From positions 1 to 32,055 of the forward strand of contig JAQBPR010000214.1 of NCBI GenBank assembly GCA_028287395.1: a DNA stretch of 32,055 nt. The letters are read 5' to 3'. The translations under genes and the position numbers were made by a program. The DNA comes from Bacilli bacterium. Lineage in GTDB: Bacteria; Bacillota; Bacilli; Paenibacillales; NBRC-103111. The notes under the pieces are model-generated. The model did no database searches, was not told where the DNA came from, and saw only the letters and a program-made list of their open reading frames with translations. Every line of letters begins with the position of its first letter. Position 1 is the stretch's first letter. Positions 25,701 through 32,055 of the stretch are shown one piece after another.

Positions 25701-25799
25701 CATTTGCTGAATCGAGTAAATTCCGCCTCCGACTAACATTAAAATTAAAATAAAAATGGCGACTGCATTTTTCATACTAAAGCGAATCACTGATTTCAT
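22788..25799 (-). CDS. RND-family efflux transporter (AcrB/HAE1 type, SwrC-like)
   Basis: Proton-driven exporter of the inner-membrane RND type, 1003 residues. It shows the N-terminal helix followed by GASPEQVMQDIGYPLE, a large outer loop, the TM4 motif GRVVDDSIVVIENVFRRV with the proton-relay pair Asp397/Asp398, then FVPGIVGKFFVPLAWTIV. The second repeat ends with ATRIRPILMTAIATIGALLP. Both halves look complete, at a length slightly below the about 1030-1060 usual for the family. No membrane-fusion partner or regulator is adjacent, as for B. subtilis SwrC (YerP), which exports surfactin-like molecules. GAAGGGA lies about 10 nt before the ATG. Substrate is unknown; lipopeptides or detergents are plausible for a Paenibacillus. 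Confidence 0.92.
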   Translation of the reverse strand: MKSVIRFSMKNAVAIFILILMLVGGGIYSIQQMKMEKYPQVDIPYFHISINYPGASPEQVMQDIGYPLEAQLSNIKGVVNLYTGANPSSFNATLAFSMTTKMDEAEKAARDAVSKFKLPETAQAPQFMKEQVEDPGIYTVAVYGGTQETVQKVVEETLKPSIRAIQGIDAINIQGIHTKQVLIRLLPNALKANNLTLDQIRQLILANNLSIPIGDLKTTDQTLPIRVNNTLQTIDGVKNIPLMALVNNQPKTLKLSDVADIAYDTNDQGITRINGEPAVTLSVAPKGGEDAVKIAKAAKEKVAEAKLPAGIKTAVLLDRSTEIEKSVYGMLREVILGAIMAVFVTLLFLRNLRSTLIAVISIPLSMLASVIVLNKLGYTLNMMTLAGIAVAIGRVVDDSIVVIENVFRRVRSAETRDGVLVETATREVSTAITSSTITTVAVFLPLAFVPGIVGKFFVPLAWTIVISLLFSLLVAVTVVPLMSRLFLLRLKHTEPRENGLQRVYRRALGGALRHRWLTLTLAVILLVSTIGLIAPGLGFNFLPAEKTLKFNVNISMPIGTVVTKTEKVSAKVEQLLKEHPEVELITASIGNERAYVNFSIKDAAADTTALAKQLREQFKHVTDARDITLVGISGGVNVGSEFQLVINGPNVDTIKQAAEQITASLRDVPNLTEVRSSAEGEKPEISIDFNNQKLAANGLTPATVAMSLHSMVDGTTITKSPIDGTTTDIVLSMKIEPNATIETLKDQKIATPMGSQVALQDIGTVQIVKNPTNISRLDQAEYLNVNGTITDNNTGKVTSAAEKKIKELKLPDGVTWNSQGASKELNNGFINMGIALLISIFLVYMVMLIAFSDWKLPLVILVAIPFSLIGALLGLFTVHEPIGMPALIGVLMLCGIVVTNAIVLLDRVKTNIKNGMLKNQALLEAGATRIRPILMTAIATIGALLPLAISTDGGLISRALAVVVIGGLSTSTLLTLIIVPVLFSLVTRDKRSAKQLQTTQQVA

Positions 25800-26045
25800 C
25801 TATTTTCTTCCCTTCTATTTTGTAGATCATTGTAAAAATTATTTTTCAAATGTAGCACGAACGCCCACTTAGAGAAAATTATGATAGATAATCTAGCATA
25901 ATAACGAATGAATGAATTAGATTTACTAATAATCATTCGGATTTTATTGCAAAGCTTTTTGTTTTGAAGTAAAATTCTAGTTGATGGCATATGTATGTCA
26001 TGAAACATAACAAATCATTTGAAATGAAGGGGGTTAATATCATTT
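25800..26045. other. AT-rich divergent intergenic region, no gene seen
   Basis: Separates the divergent RND and EAL genes and must hold both promoters, but no clear -35/-10 pair was found. It contains an imperfect hairpin (CGAATGA ... ATTAG-ATTTA-CTAAT ... TCATTCG, about 25911-25940) and an imperfect 18-bp palindrome at 25984-26001. AAGGGGG at 26027-26033 serves the EAL gene. Confidence 0.5.
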
Positions 26046-27239
26046 ATGTTTGTGGACAACAAGATTAACATACCTCTTCTACAAGATGTCTTTCCGTATT
26101 TCCAACCCATCGTTTCATTGCAAACACAGCGAATTATAGCTTACGAATCCTTAGGCAGGCACAGCGTAAATGGTGAAATTCAAAGCTTAGGCCCTTTTTT
26201 CAGCGATGCGACCATTTCGCGCGATGTTCATATTTCGGTGGACCGGCAATTGCGAGAGCATGCTTTCGCCAAATTGATGGCGTCTGATGCAGATTGTCAA
26301 TTATTTATCAATTTAAAGCCATCCTGGATTTATCAGGTGTATCGTCTTACTGGGGAATTGCCTACCTTGCAGCTCATCGATAAATATCAAATTCCGCCGT
26401 CTCGTATTGTGATCGAGATTGTGGAGGAAGCTTTTCATGGTAACCTTCAGGATTTGCGAAAAGTGCTGGATGTTTATATTCAAAAAGGCTGTACCCTCGC
26501 AATCGATGATGTGGGCAGCGGCTTCAGTAACTTGGACCGCATTGCCGTGATTCAACCGAAAATTTTAAAAATAGATTTAAAAATATTGAAAAAAAGCGCT
26601 AAACATGAAGGGTATCGAGCTTTGATCCGTTCATTTTCGATCATTGCGGCACAAATGGGTGCGTCCCTTTTAGTTGAAGGCGTTGAGACCAATGAAGATC
26701 TGCAGAATGCGATGCTTGCTGGAGCAAGATATGCTCAGGGCTTTCTTTTCTCGCCAGCAGTACCTGAATTTCTGCCGGAAAATCACTTTAAGGAGCTGCT
26801 GTCTGAACAAATTGGTATGTTTTATAACCAAGAGCTAATAAAACACAATCGATTATTTGAAATCGAGCAAGCTTTGAACCATCTGATTCCTACCGATGTA
26901 TTGATTCAAAGTGCAGAGGAAGCGGACGCTGTGCTTGCAAATTTGACAGCTTCAACACTGGATATAGCCATAAGGGTCTACATTTGCAAAGAGGATGGCA
27001 ACCAGCTATCATCGAATTATTATCGTGAAGCAACAGGCTTGTGGGTAAAAGACGAGAAGTTCCGCGGCTCCAACTGGGTATGGCGACCGTATTTCATTCC
27101 AAATATCTTAACGATGAAGCATCAGCAAACAGGTATTCTCTCACAGCCCTATTCCGATTTGGATACATTGAGCTTTATTCAAACGTATTCCTGTCCGATT
27201 GGCAACGAATTTTACTTGTTTATGGATCTAGCCCTATAA
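26046..27239 (+). CDS. ykuI: EAL-domain c-di-GMP phosphodiesterase, YkuI-like
   Basis: Predicted to bind or hydrolyse c-di-GMP in the cytoplasm. Residues about 12-255 form an EAL domain. The signature reads ESLGR (Glu34, Ala replaced by Ser) and the catalytic set is otherwise present: INLKPSW (Asn), IEIVEE, AIDDVGSGFSN (Asp154/Asp155), LKIDLKIL (Lys) and VEGVET (Glu), ending with AQGFLF. The C-terminal part of about 140 residues matches in size and position the PAS-like YkuI_C domain (RVYICKEDGNQLSSNYYR, WRPYFIPNIL). The whole length of 397 is near that of B. subtilis YkuI, which binds c-di-GMP but was reported to show little or no activity. No membrane helix is seen. AAGGGGG lies 12 nt upstream of the ATG, rather far. 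It probably counters cyclases such as the one at 15398-17032. Confidence 0.85.
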   Translation: MFVDNKINIPLLQDVFPYFQPIVSLQTQRIIAYESLGRHSVNGEIQSLGPFFSDATISRDVHISVDRQLREHAFAKLMASDADCQLFINLKPSWIYQVYRLTGELPTLQLIDKYQIPPSRIVIEIVEEAFHGNLQDLRKVLDVYIQKGCTLAIDDVGSGFSNLDRIAVIQPKILKIDLKILKKSAKHEGYRALIRSFSIIAAQMGASLLVEGVETNEDLQNAMLAGARYAQGFLFSPAVPEFLPENHFKELLSEQIGMFYNQELIKHNRLFEIEQALNHLIPTDVLIQSAEEADAVLANLTASTLDIAIRVYICKEDGNQLSSNYYREATGLWVKDEKFRGSNWVWRPYFIPNILTMKHQQTGILSQPYSDLDTLSFIQTYSCPIGNEFYLFMDLAL

Positions 27240-27375
27240 CGCAATTGGATAATTTATTCCTATTCCTCCTTATCTCTACAATTATTGTAGCGAATTCTGA
27301 TGCTGATCAAAACGGGCGTTAGACTGAATTTGACCTAGACCTAAGGCGGATATTCGTTGAAAAAATGCAGAAAGC

Positions 27376-27411
27376 AAAAAACCTATTCTATGACCAACGA
27401 ATAGGTTTTTT
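27376..27411. terminator. Bidirectional intrinsic terminator between ykuI and ywqA
   Basis: AAAAAACCTATTC (27376-27388) and GAATAGGTTTTTT (27399-27411) form a 13-bp stem with a 10-nt loop and T runs in both directions, serving the two convergent genes. A smaller perfect palindrome, CTACAAT-T-ATTGTAG, lies upstream at 27276-27290. Confidence 0.88.
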
Positions 27412-27438
27412 GTGCGATTTTTGTTGTCTTTATGTGGC

Positions 27439-30387
27439 CTATGCTTCAACCCAATTACGACGCAAAACGAATAGCTCCTGCAGCTCATCGGTAGAAAGCT
27501 CTGTAATCCAGCCCTCACCTCCGCCGACAATTTGTTGGCTTAAGCCTTGTTTTCGTTCAATCATCTCATCAATTCGTTCTTCAAGTGTACCCAAGGTCAC
27601 GAATTTGTGCACTTGTACATGGCGCGTTTGACCGATGCGGAAAGCACGATCCGTAGCTTGGTTTTCAACTGCGGGATTCCACCAGCGATCAAAGTGAAAT
27701 ACGTGATTTGCGGCTGTCAGATTGAGACCTGTTCCACCCGCTTTTAAGGAGAGCAGGAAGATGCCGTTTCCGTTCTCGATCGTTTCATCCTGGAAATTGT
27801 CGATCATGCGGTCGCGTTCCGCTTTGGGCGTTCCACCGTGCAAAAATTGAACCTTTTCCTGCATTTCCTTTTGTAAAATATGCTGCAGTAAATGTCCGGT
27901 TTCGACGAATTGTGTAAAGATTAAGCAGCGATCCCCTTCTTGCCGAAGTTCATTGACCATATCGAGCAGACGCTCCACTTTGTTGGAACGGCCCAATTGG
28001 TGTGTTTGTACACCTTCCTTCAATAGTAAAGCGGGGTGGTTGCATACTTGCTTCAGCTTTGTTAAGGCAGCCAAGATCAGGCCGCGGCGTTCCATGGCAG
28101 TTAATTTGTCCAGTCTCGCAAACATATCCTGAATGTAATTTTCATATAGCGAAGCCTGCTCCGCAGTCAGTGAAACGTAAGCTTTCATTTCATTTTTGTC
28201 AGGTAAATCCAATTGAATCGCCGGATCCTTCTTAACCCGACGCAGCAGAAAAGGACGAATTAATTTCTGTACCTGTACAATCGTTTCGGCGTCCTTTGTT
28301 TTCTCAATCTTTGCGACAAAACGATGTGAAAATTCACGTAAAGAGCCCAAATAGCCTGGATTTAAAAAGTCGAGTATCGACCAAAGCTCGGTTAAGCGGT
28401 TTTCGATGGGCGTACCCGTTAAAGCGATACGATGATCGCCCTGCAGATGGCGAATGGCAGTTGCTTGCTTGGTATAGGCATTCTTAATGTTTTGCGCTTC
28501 ATCAATACAGATTGAGCCCCACTGCAAAGCAGTCAGTTCCTGTTCATCCATATGCGCTAATGTGTAAGAGGTGAGTACCAAATCAACCTGCGTCGTCATC
28601 TCGGCAAAGGCTTCGCCTTTTAAACGCTGCGGACCGTAATGCAAATGGACTTTCAGGGATGGCGCGAAACGCTGCAATTCTTTTTGCCAGTTGCCAAGCA
28701 CGGAAGTGGGGCATATGAGCAAGGAAGGCTGCGGCGTTTCGTTTGCAGCTTCTTTAACCGTAAGCAAATAAGTGATCCATTGAATCGTTTTCCCCAGTCC
28801 CATATCATCGGCTAGACAACCACCCAAGCCAAATCGGCGGAGAAACAGCATCCAAGCGACTCCGTCGGACTGGTAATGGCGGAGCGAGCCTTGGAAGCTT
28901 GCTGGCGTTTCAAATGGCGGAAGCGCCTCCTGTTGTTTAAGCTGTGCCATCAAATGCTGCATATGTTCATTCAGTTCCACTTCCATCTGAATTTCTTCTT
29001 CGATGGTCGTTAGATCAGGGCTATCTGCATCAGCGGCAGAGCCTAATAAATGCATCTCCATTACATCGCGAAAGGAGAGGCCTTTCTTTTTCTTGACCTG
29101 CTTCATTACTTGTTGGATTTGTTCTAATTGGGAAGGATCGAGTTGAATCCATTTGCCGCGAAATTGAACGAGCTTTCTCTTTTGTTCCGACAATTCGTGG
29201 AACTCCGCTTCCGTCAATTCGACATCGCCGATCGCCAGACGCCAATCAAATTGCATGATTTGGCCCAAGCCGAAGGTGGAGTCGTTGGCTGCACCGACGG
29301 AAGATTTGATCTTCGCTCTCAGCCGCGGCTTCAGCTTGCGAAGCCGCTCCCACCATGCGGGCAGGAACACAACGTAGCCCGCCTCGACGAGCCGGATGCT
29401 GCCCTGAGCCAGAAATTCCCACGCTTCGTCGTGGGTAATTTCTTCGCGCAGCTGCTCCGGCGCGGAGCTGTCGCGCAGCCAGGGCAGGATGTGCAGCCAC
29501 CGCTGCACATCCTTGCGCACGCGCGCGAGATCCGCCAGCCATGCCTCGGGCAGGCTGGCTTCGCCGTCTTCCGCGGGCACGCCCTGCGGGGTGCACGCGA
29601 TTAGCAGCTCCGGCTGCTGGCGGTCCTGCAGCTGAAGCTGCAGCCGCCACTCGCTGCCTTGCTCCGGCTCGACCAGCTGGAGGCAGGTGCGGAACGGGCT
29701 GGAATCTTGCTTCCAGCCAATCGCCACCAGCCAATCCTCCTCGTCGAGCCACATATTGGCGGGCAAGCCGCCTTGCAGCAAGGGATGGGCTTGCTCTAAG
29801 CGCTGCAGCGACTGCTTGAACTCCGGCTGCTTGCGCACCCATTCGGAAATAAGCGAGTCCATCCATTCGCGTAAGAGCGGTGACTCCATGACATCCTCAT
29901 CGTTAATCCATTCGGTATGCCCAAGCACATCATGGGTATGATCCTTTTCATCATTATCAAGCAAATCATTCTCACTATCATTTAAACCATTTTTCCCCGA
30001 TAAGCGCAGCTTCCAGCCCAGTTTGCCTTGCTTCCATTTCGTGTAATCGGGCATGCAGCGACCCGTGATCAACGCCTCGCGAACCGCCGGCGCTGATCGC
30101 CGCAGCTCGGTTAATTCGCTGTCCCATGCAAAAATTGCATGCTGCAAATCCACAGTATTGCAGAAGTAATCCAGCGCCATTTCAGCAGGAAGCACGACAC
30201 CTTCCTTATTCCCCTGTACCGACGTTTCAATAAAGGTGCCGTAGAACGATGGCGCATGCCATGCGAAAAGCTGGTTTTTCAATTCTAACGGATCCATAGT
30301 TCCGCCAGAAGCCCGGGTTCCCCACAGAAAAAGCGAATGAGGAGCCCTCCAAGCCGAATGTATAGTCGAAGCGCTCATTGCCGTCAT
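27439..30387 (-). CDS. ywqA: SNF2-family DEAD/DEAH-like helicase (YwqA type)
   Basis: ATP-driven DNA translocase of the SWI2/SNF2 group, 982 residues. The N-terminal half (about 1-440) is the SNF2-associated region typical of bacterial members. The motor follows: GCLADDMGLGKTIQWITYLL (Walker A Lys533), ICPTSVLGNW, DEAQNIKN (Asp629/Glu630), ALTGTPIENRLTELW, then the second RecA lobe with CLIFTQF, SLKAGGTGLNLTAANHV and DRAFRIGQTRHVQVHKF. All motor motifs are intact. ATG 30387 is chosen because it overlaps the SWIM gene stop (ATGA) with AGAGGA about 11 nt upstream; the frame also opens earlier inside that gene. Pairing with a SWIM protein matches B. subtilis ywqB-ywqA. Bases about 29320-29720 are strikingly GC-rich compared with the rest of the gene. 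Cellular role is not established; DNA repair or chromosome handling is likely. Confidence 0.92.
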   Translation of the reverse strand: MTAMSASTIHSAWRAPHSLFLWGTRASGGTMDPLELKNQLFAWHAPSFYGTFIETSVQGNKEGVVLPAEMALDYFCNTVDLQHAIFAWDSELTELRRSAPAVREALITGRCMPDYTKWKQGKLGWKLRLSGKNGLNDSENDLLDNDEKDHTHDVLGHTEWINDEDVMESPLLREWMDSLISEWVRKQPEFKQSLQRLEQAHPLLQGGLPANMWLDEEDWLVAIGWKQDSSPFRTCLQLVEPEQGSEWRLQLQLQDRQQPELLIACTPQGVPAEDGEASLPEAWLADLARVRKDVQRWLHILPWLRDSSAPEQLREEITHDEAWEFLAQGSIRLVEAGYVVFLPAWWERLRKLKPRLRAKIKSSVGAANDSTFGLGQIMQFDWRLAIGDVELTEAEFHELSEQKRKLVQFRGKWIQLDPSQLEQIQQVMKQVKKKKGLSFRDVMEMHLLGSAADADSPDLTTIEEEIQMEVELNEHMQHLMAQLKQQEALPPFETPASFQGSLRHYQSDGVAWMLFLRRFGLGGCLADDMGLGKTIQWITYLLTVKEAANETPQPSLLICPTSVLGNWQKELQRFAPSLKVHLHYGPQRLKGEAFAEMTTQVDLVLTSYTLAHMDEQELTALQWGSICIDEAQNIKNAYTKQATAIRHLQGDHRIALTGTPIENRLTELWSILDFLNPGYLGSLREFSHRFVAKIEKTKDAETIVQVQKLIRPFLLRRVKKDPAIQLDLPDKNEMKAYVSLTAEQASLYENYIQDMFARLDKLTAMERRGLILAALTKLKQVCNHPALLLKEGVQTHQLGRSNKVERLLDMVNELRQEGDRCLIFTQFVETGHLLQHILQKEMQEKVQFLHGGTPKAERDRMIDNFQDETIENGNGIFLLSLKAGGTGLNLTAANHVFHFDRWWNPAVENQATDRAFRIGQTRHVQVHKFVTLGTLEERIDEMIERKQGLSQQIVGGGEGWITELSTDELQELFVLRRNWVEA

Positions 30388-31973
30388 AACAACCATTTTC
30401 CTCTCTGCAATTCTTCCTGGAAAGCGCGAAGGCGCGAATATTTTTTGGCAAGCCGATAAATGTAATCCTCCCAAAGCTCGGCTTGCTTCAGTCTTTTATA
30501 GATCGAATGCAGCTTTTTTAAATAACGTACGGCCACTTTATAGGAACTGCGATTTTTTTCAGCAACGGCTTTTTCCACAGCTTGATGATATAAAGGCAGC
30601 AGTAAAGAAGGGTCATCCTTCTCGACCTCCTTCAGCTGTTCGGTGTATAGACTAGCGGGCGAAATTTGGTGGGATAGCTGCAAATCAACCCACTGCCGAA
30701 AACGTCCCGTTTTCATTAAATAATCGGTGTAGTAATAATAACTGCGCGGCAAAAGCGAAAGCATTACACGAATCCATTCTTCATCCGTTGCTTGATGCTT
30801 CATCGCTTCCAGCCAATAGGAACAGACGGTATGGAAATCATCCTGACGCGCTTTTGCCAGAACGGGCAGCAGCCAACGCAGCCAAATCAATAAACGATCC
30901 CACTGCTCACGCTGCACCAATCCTTCCAGAACCATATAAAAGTCACTTAATTGCGGGTTAGTCAAAGCTTGCATACGTTTCATTGCCGCGGCATCTTGTT
31001 CGTCCATCAGCTCAAAATGCGCTAGAGCAATCGTTAAGGCATCCCTTTTGCGAGGGTGAAGCTCTACAGACACCAGCAGCTGTTCAATTCGTTTTTGTTC
31101 GATAAGAGCATAAGCTTTGCGATCAAATACAGTCCACCATAGCATTCGATATACAGTCAACCAATCGACAGGGCCCGATTTGCCTTGCAGTGCTGTTTCA
31201 CCGATAAACTCAATGGTATCCTCCCATTGTGCTTTATTCAAAGCGGTTCCCGTTGGGAATTGCGCTAACATTGCGCTCAATTGCTCCGTGCACTGTTTAG
31301 CGACATTTCGACAGCCTGTTTCATGATAATAGGATAAGTAGGAGGATTGATTCAATTGATGAAATTGATCCATTTTTCGCATCATAAAAATAACGACATG
31401 CAGTTCAAACAGCTTGCGCGCAGAGGGTTCCCATTTCGCCGCCAGCTCTGATAAATCCGTCCAAGCCATGCTATAGAAACCCTCGATTGAATTTTGTTGG
31501 TTCAACGAATACCCATAATATCTTTGGTCAAAATATTTGTGCCATTCCCGCGGCATCCCTATTGCCTGCGGTCCAGTAGTCTGCTCGGGTTGCTTTTTGG
31601 CTTTCACAGCCGCCGTGCGCGTACTGCGAGTTTTTGACGCATGGAGGGAGCTTTTCATTTCACGCAGCAGCATTTCAGGCCGTCCATGCGCGGAATAGGC
31701 CTTGAAGAAGACAGCGGCCATATGCTTGCACCAACCGTCAAACGGACAATTGCATTCACTTTTCGCGAAATTTTCCAAATTCAAGACGACCTTGTATTTT
31801 CGTGTGCCATATACGAGTGCTTGCAGGTGTGTGCTGTCGGTCAAATCCATCGACAGTACATATCCTTTATGATAGTACTCCCAGCCTCGCTCCAAAATAA
31901 CGGGCTCCATATAATCCTGCGCCGCCTCGATCAAATAGTTCATCCGATTTGTCGCGATTTTCAGCTTCAGCAT
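30384..31973 (-). CDS. ywqB: SWIM zinc-finger protein (YwqB type)
   Basis: Protein of 529 residues with one recognisable domain near the N-terminus: the SWIM finger CxCx(n)CxH, seen as CNCPFDGWCKH (Cys74, Cys76, Cys82, His84), expected to bind zinc and DNA or protein. The remainder is mostly helical, Leu- and Trp-rich, with no other motif I recognise. ATG 31973 is chosen because GGAGGA lies about 10 nt upstream; ATG 32015 is in frame but overlaps the likely promoter. The gene overlaps ywqA by 4 bp, so the finger protein and the SNF2 motor are made together and probably work as a pair. Confidence 0.88.
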   Translation of the reverse strand: MLKLKIATNRMNYLIEAAQDYMEPVILERGWEYYHKGYVLSMDLTDSTHLQALVYGTRKYKVVLNLENFAKSECNCPFDGWCKHMAAVFFKAYSAHGRPEMLLREMKSSLHASKTRSTRTAAVKAKKQPEQTTGPQAIGMPREWHKYFDQRYYGYSLNQQNSIEGFYSMAWTDLSELAAKWEPSARKLFELHVVIFMMRKMDQFHQLNQSSYLSYYHETGCRNVAKQCTEQLSAMLAQFPTGTALNKAQWEDTIEFIGETALQGKSGPVDWLTVYRMLWWTVFDRKAYALIEQKRIEQLLVSVELHPRKRDALTIALAHFELMDEQDAAAMKRMQALTNPQLSDFYMVLEGLVQREQWDRLLIWLRWLLPVLAKARQDDFHTVCSYWLEAMKHQATDEEWIRVMLSLLPRSYYYYTDYLMKTGRFRQWVDLQLSHQISPASLYTEQLKEVEKDDPSLLLPLYHQAVEKAVAEKNRSSYKVAVRYLKKLHSIYKRLKQAELWEDYIYRLAKKYSRLRAFQEELQRGKWLL

Positions 31974-31999
31974 GCTTTGTCGATCCTCCGAATCCATAA

Positions 32000-32019
32000 G
32001 AAGGTTAACCTTCATTGTA
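32000..32019 (-). promoter_or_regulatory. Extended -10 promoter with palindrome upstream of ywqB-ywqA
   Basis: On the minus strand TGTTACAAT gives an extended -10 (TACAAT at 32019-32014) without a good -35. Directly after it, covering the expected transcription start, is the perfect 14-bp palindrome GAAGGTTAACCTTC (32000-32013). It could be a repressor site. Confidence 0.4.
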
Positions 32020-32055
32020 ACAGATTTTAGAATCGTTTGCCTAATCTGGGGAGAA

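Noticed and set aside
25796..26008. Minus-strand ORF of 70 codons just upstream of the RND gene, overlapping its ATG
   Set aside because: AT-rich sequence with no ribosome site seen and no recognisable motif; it fills the promoter region of the RND gene.
27041..27322. Plus-strand ORF of 93 codons at the end of ykuI
   Set aside because: Mostly inside ykuI in another frame, and no domain was seen.
29246..29866. Long antisense and alternate-frame ORFs (up to 206 codons)
   Set aside because: They arise because the GC-rich block in ywqA has few stop codons; their Ala/Arg-rich composition shows no domain.
1..32055. tRNA, rRNA, CRISPR, insertion sequence, phage or attachment-site signals
   Set aside because: Reading both strands showed no cloverleaf, spaced direct-repeat array, transposase/integrase motif or flanking duplications.

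Overview
The window looks like a chromosomal segment of a Paenibacillus-type Firmicute. The clues are a roughly 40-48% GC background, strong AGGAGG-like ribosome binding sites, several TTG/GTG starts, YesM/YesN-type two-component proteins, a YwqA/YwqB pair, a YkuI-like EAL protein and a large modular secreted chitinase. No rRNA, tRNA, CRISPR array, transposase or prophage gene was recognised.

Layout. (1) Positions 1-9795 are probably a chitin/chito-oligosaccharide module: the 3' part of a secreted CBM6-CBM6-CBM6-GH18 chitinase, a secreted, membrane-anchored protein of unknown function, a terminator, then a compact operon of lipoprotein sugar-binding protein, a possible 23-residue coupled peptide, YesM-like sensor kinase, YesN-like AraC response regulator and cytoplasmic GH3 beta-N-acetylglucosaminidase (NagZ). 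The operon has no ABC permeases. (2) 9871-11477 holds a four-helix EamA/SMR-like protein overlapping a GT39-type membrane glycosyltransferase, probably for envelope glycosylation. It is followed by a 378-bp repeat-rich gap with a 51-bp-period hairpin array. (3) 11856-13046 (minus) is an AdhR-like MerR regulator and a double-domain carboxymuconolactone-decarboxylase-like protein, with a MerR-type operator. (4) 13131-17032 holds a lipoprotein NodB-type polysaccharide deacetylase, the decayed remnant of a DHH-family phosphoesterase, an RluF-type pseudouridine synthase and an overlapping Cache-GGDEF diguanylate cyclase. (5) 17213-22729 is a four-gene operon behind a near-consensus promoter: circularly permuted ATP-grasp, alpha-E protein, transglutaminase-like protein and an atypical chemoreceptor. 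(6) 22788-25799 (minus) is a solitary RND exporter. (7) 26046-27239 is a YkuI-like EAL protein. (8) 27439-31973 (minus) is the ywqB-ywqA pair (SWIM zinc-finger protein and SNF2-family helicase); ywqA carries an internal GC-rich block.

How the genes may work together. Chitinase would release oligomers outside the cell, the lipoprotein would bind them, YesM/YesN would sense and regulate, and NagZ would finish hydrolysis inside. The diguanylate cyclase and the EAL protein give opposing c-di-GMP activities in one window. The strongest candidate for an undescribed system is the ATP-grasp/alpha-E/transglutaminase/chemoreceptor operon. All family assignments come from reading motifs by eye; no database search was run.
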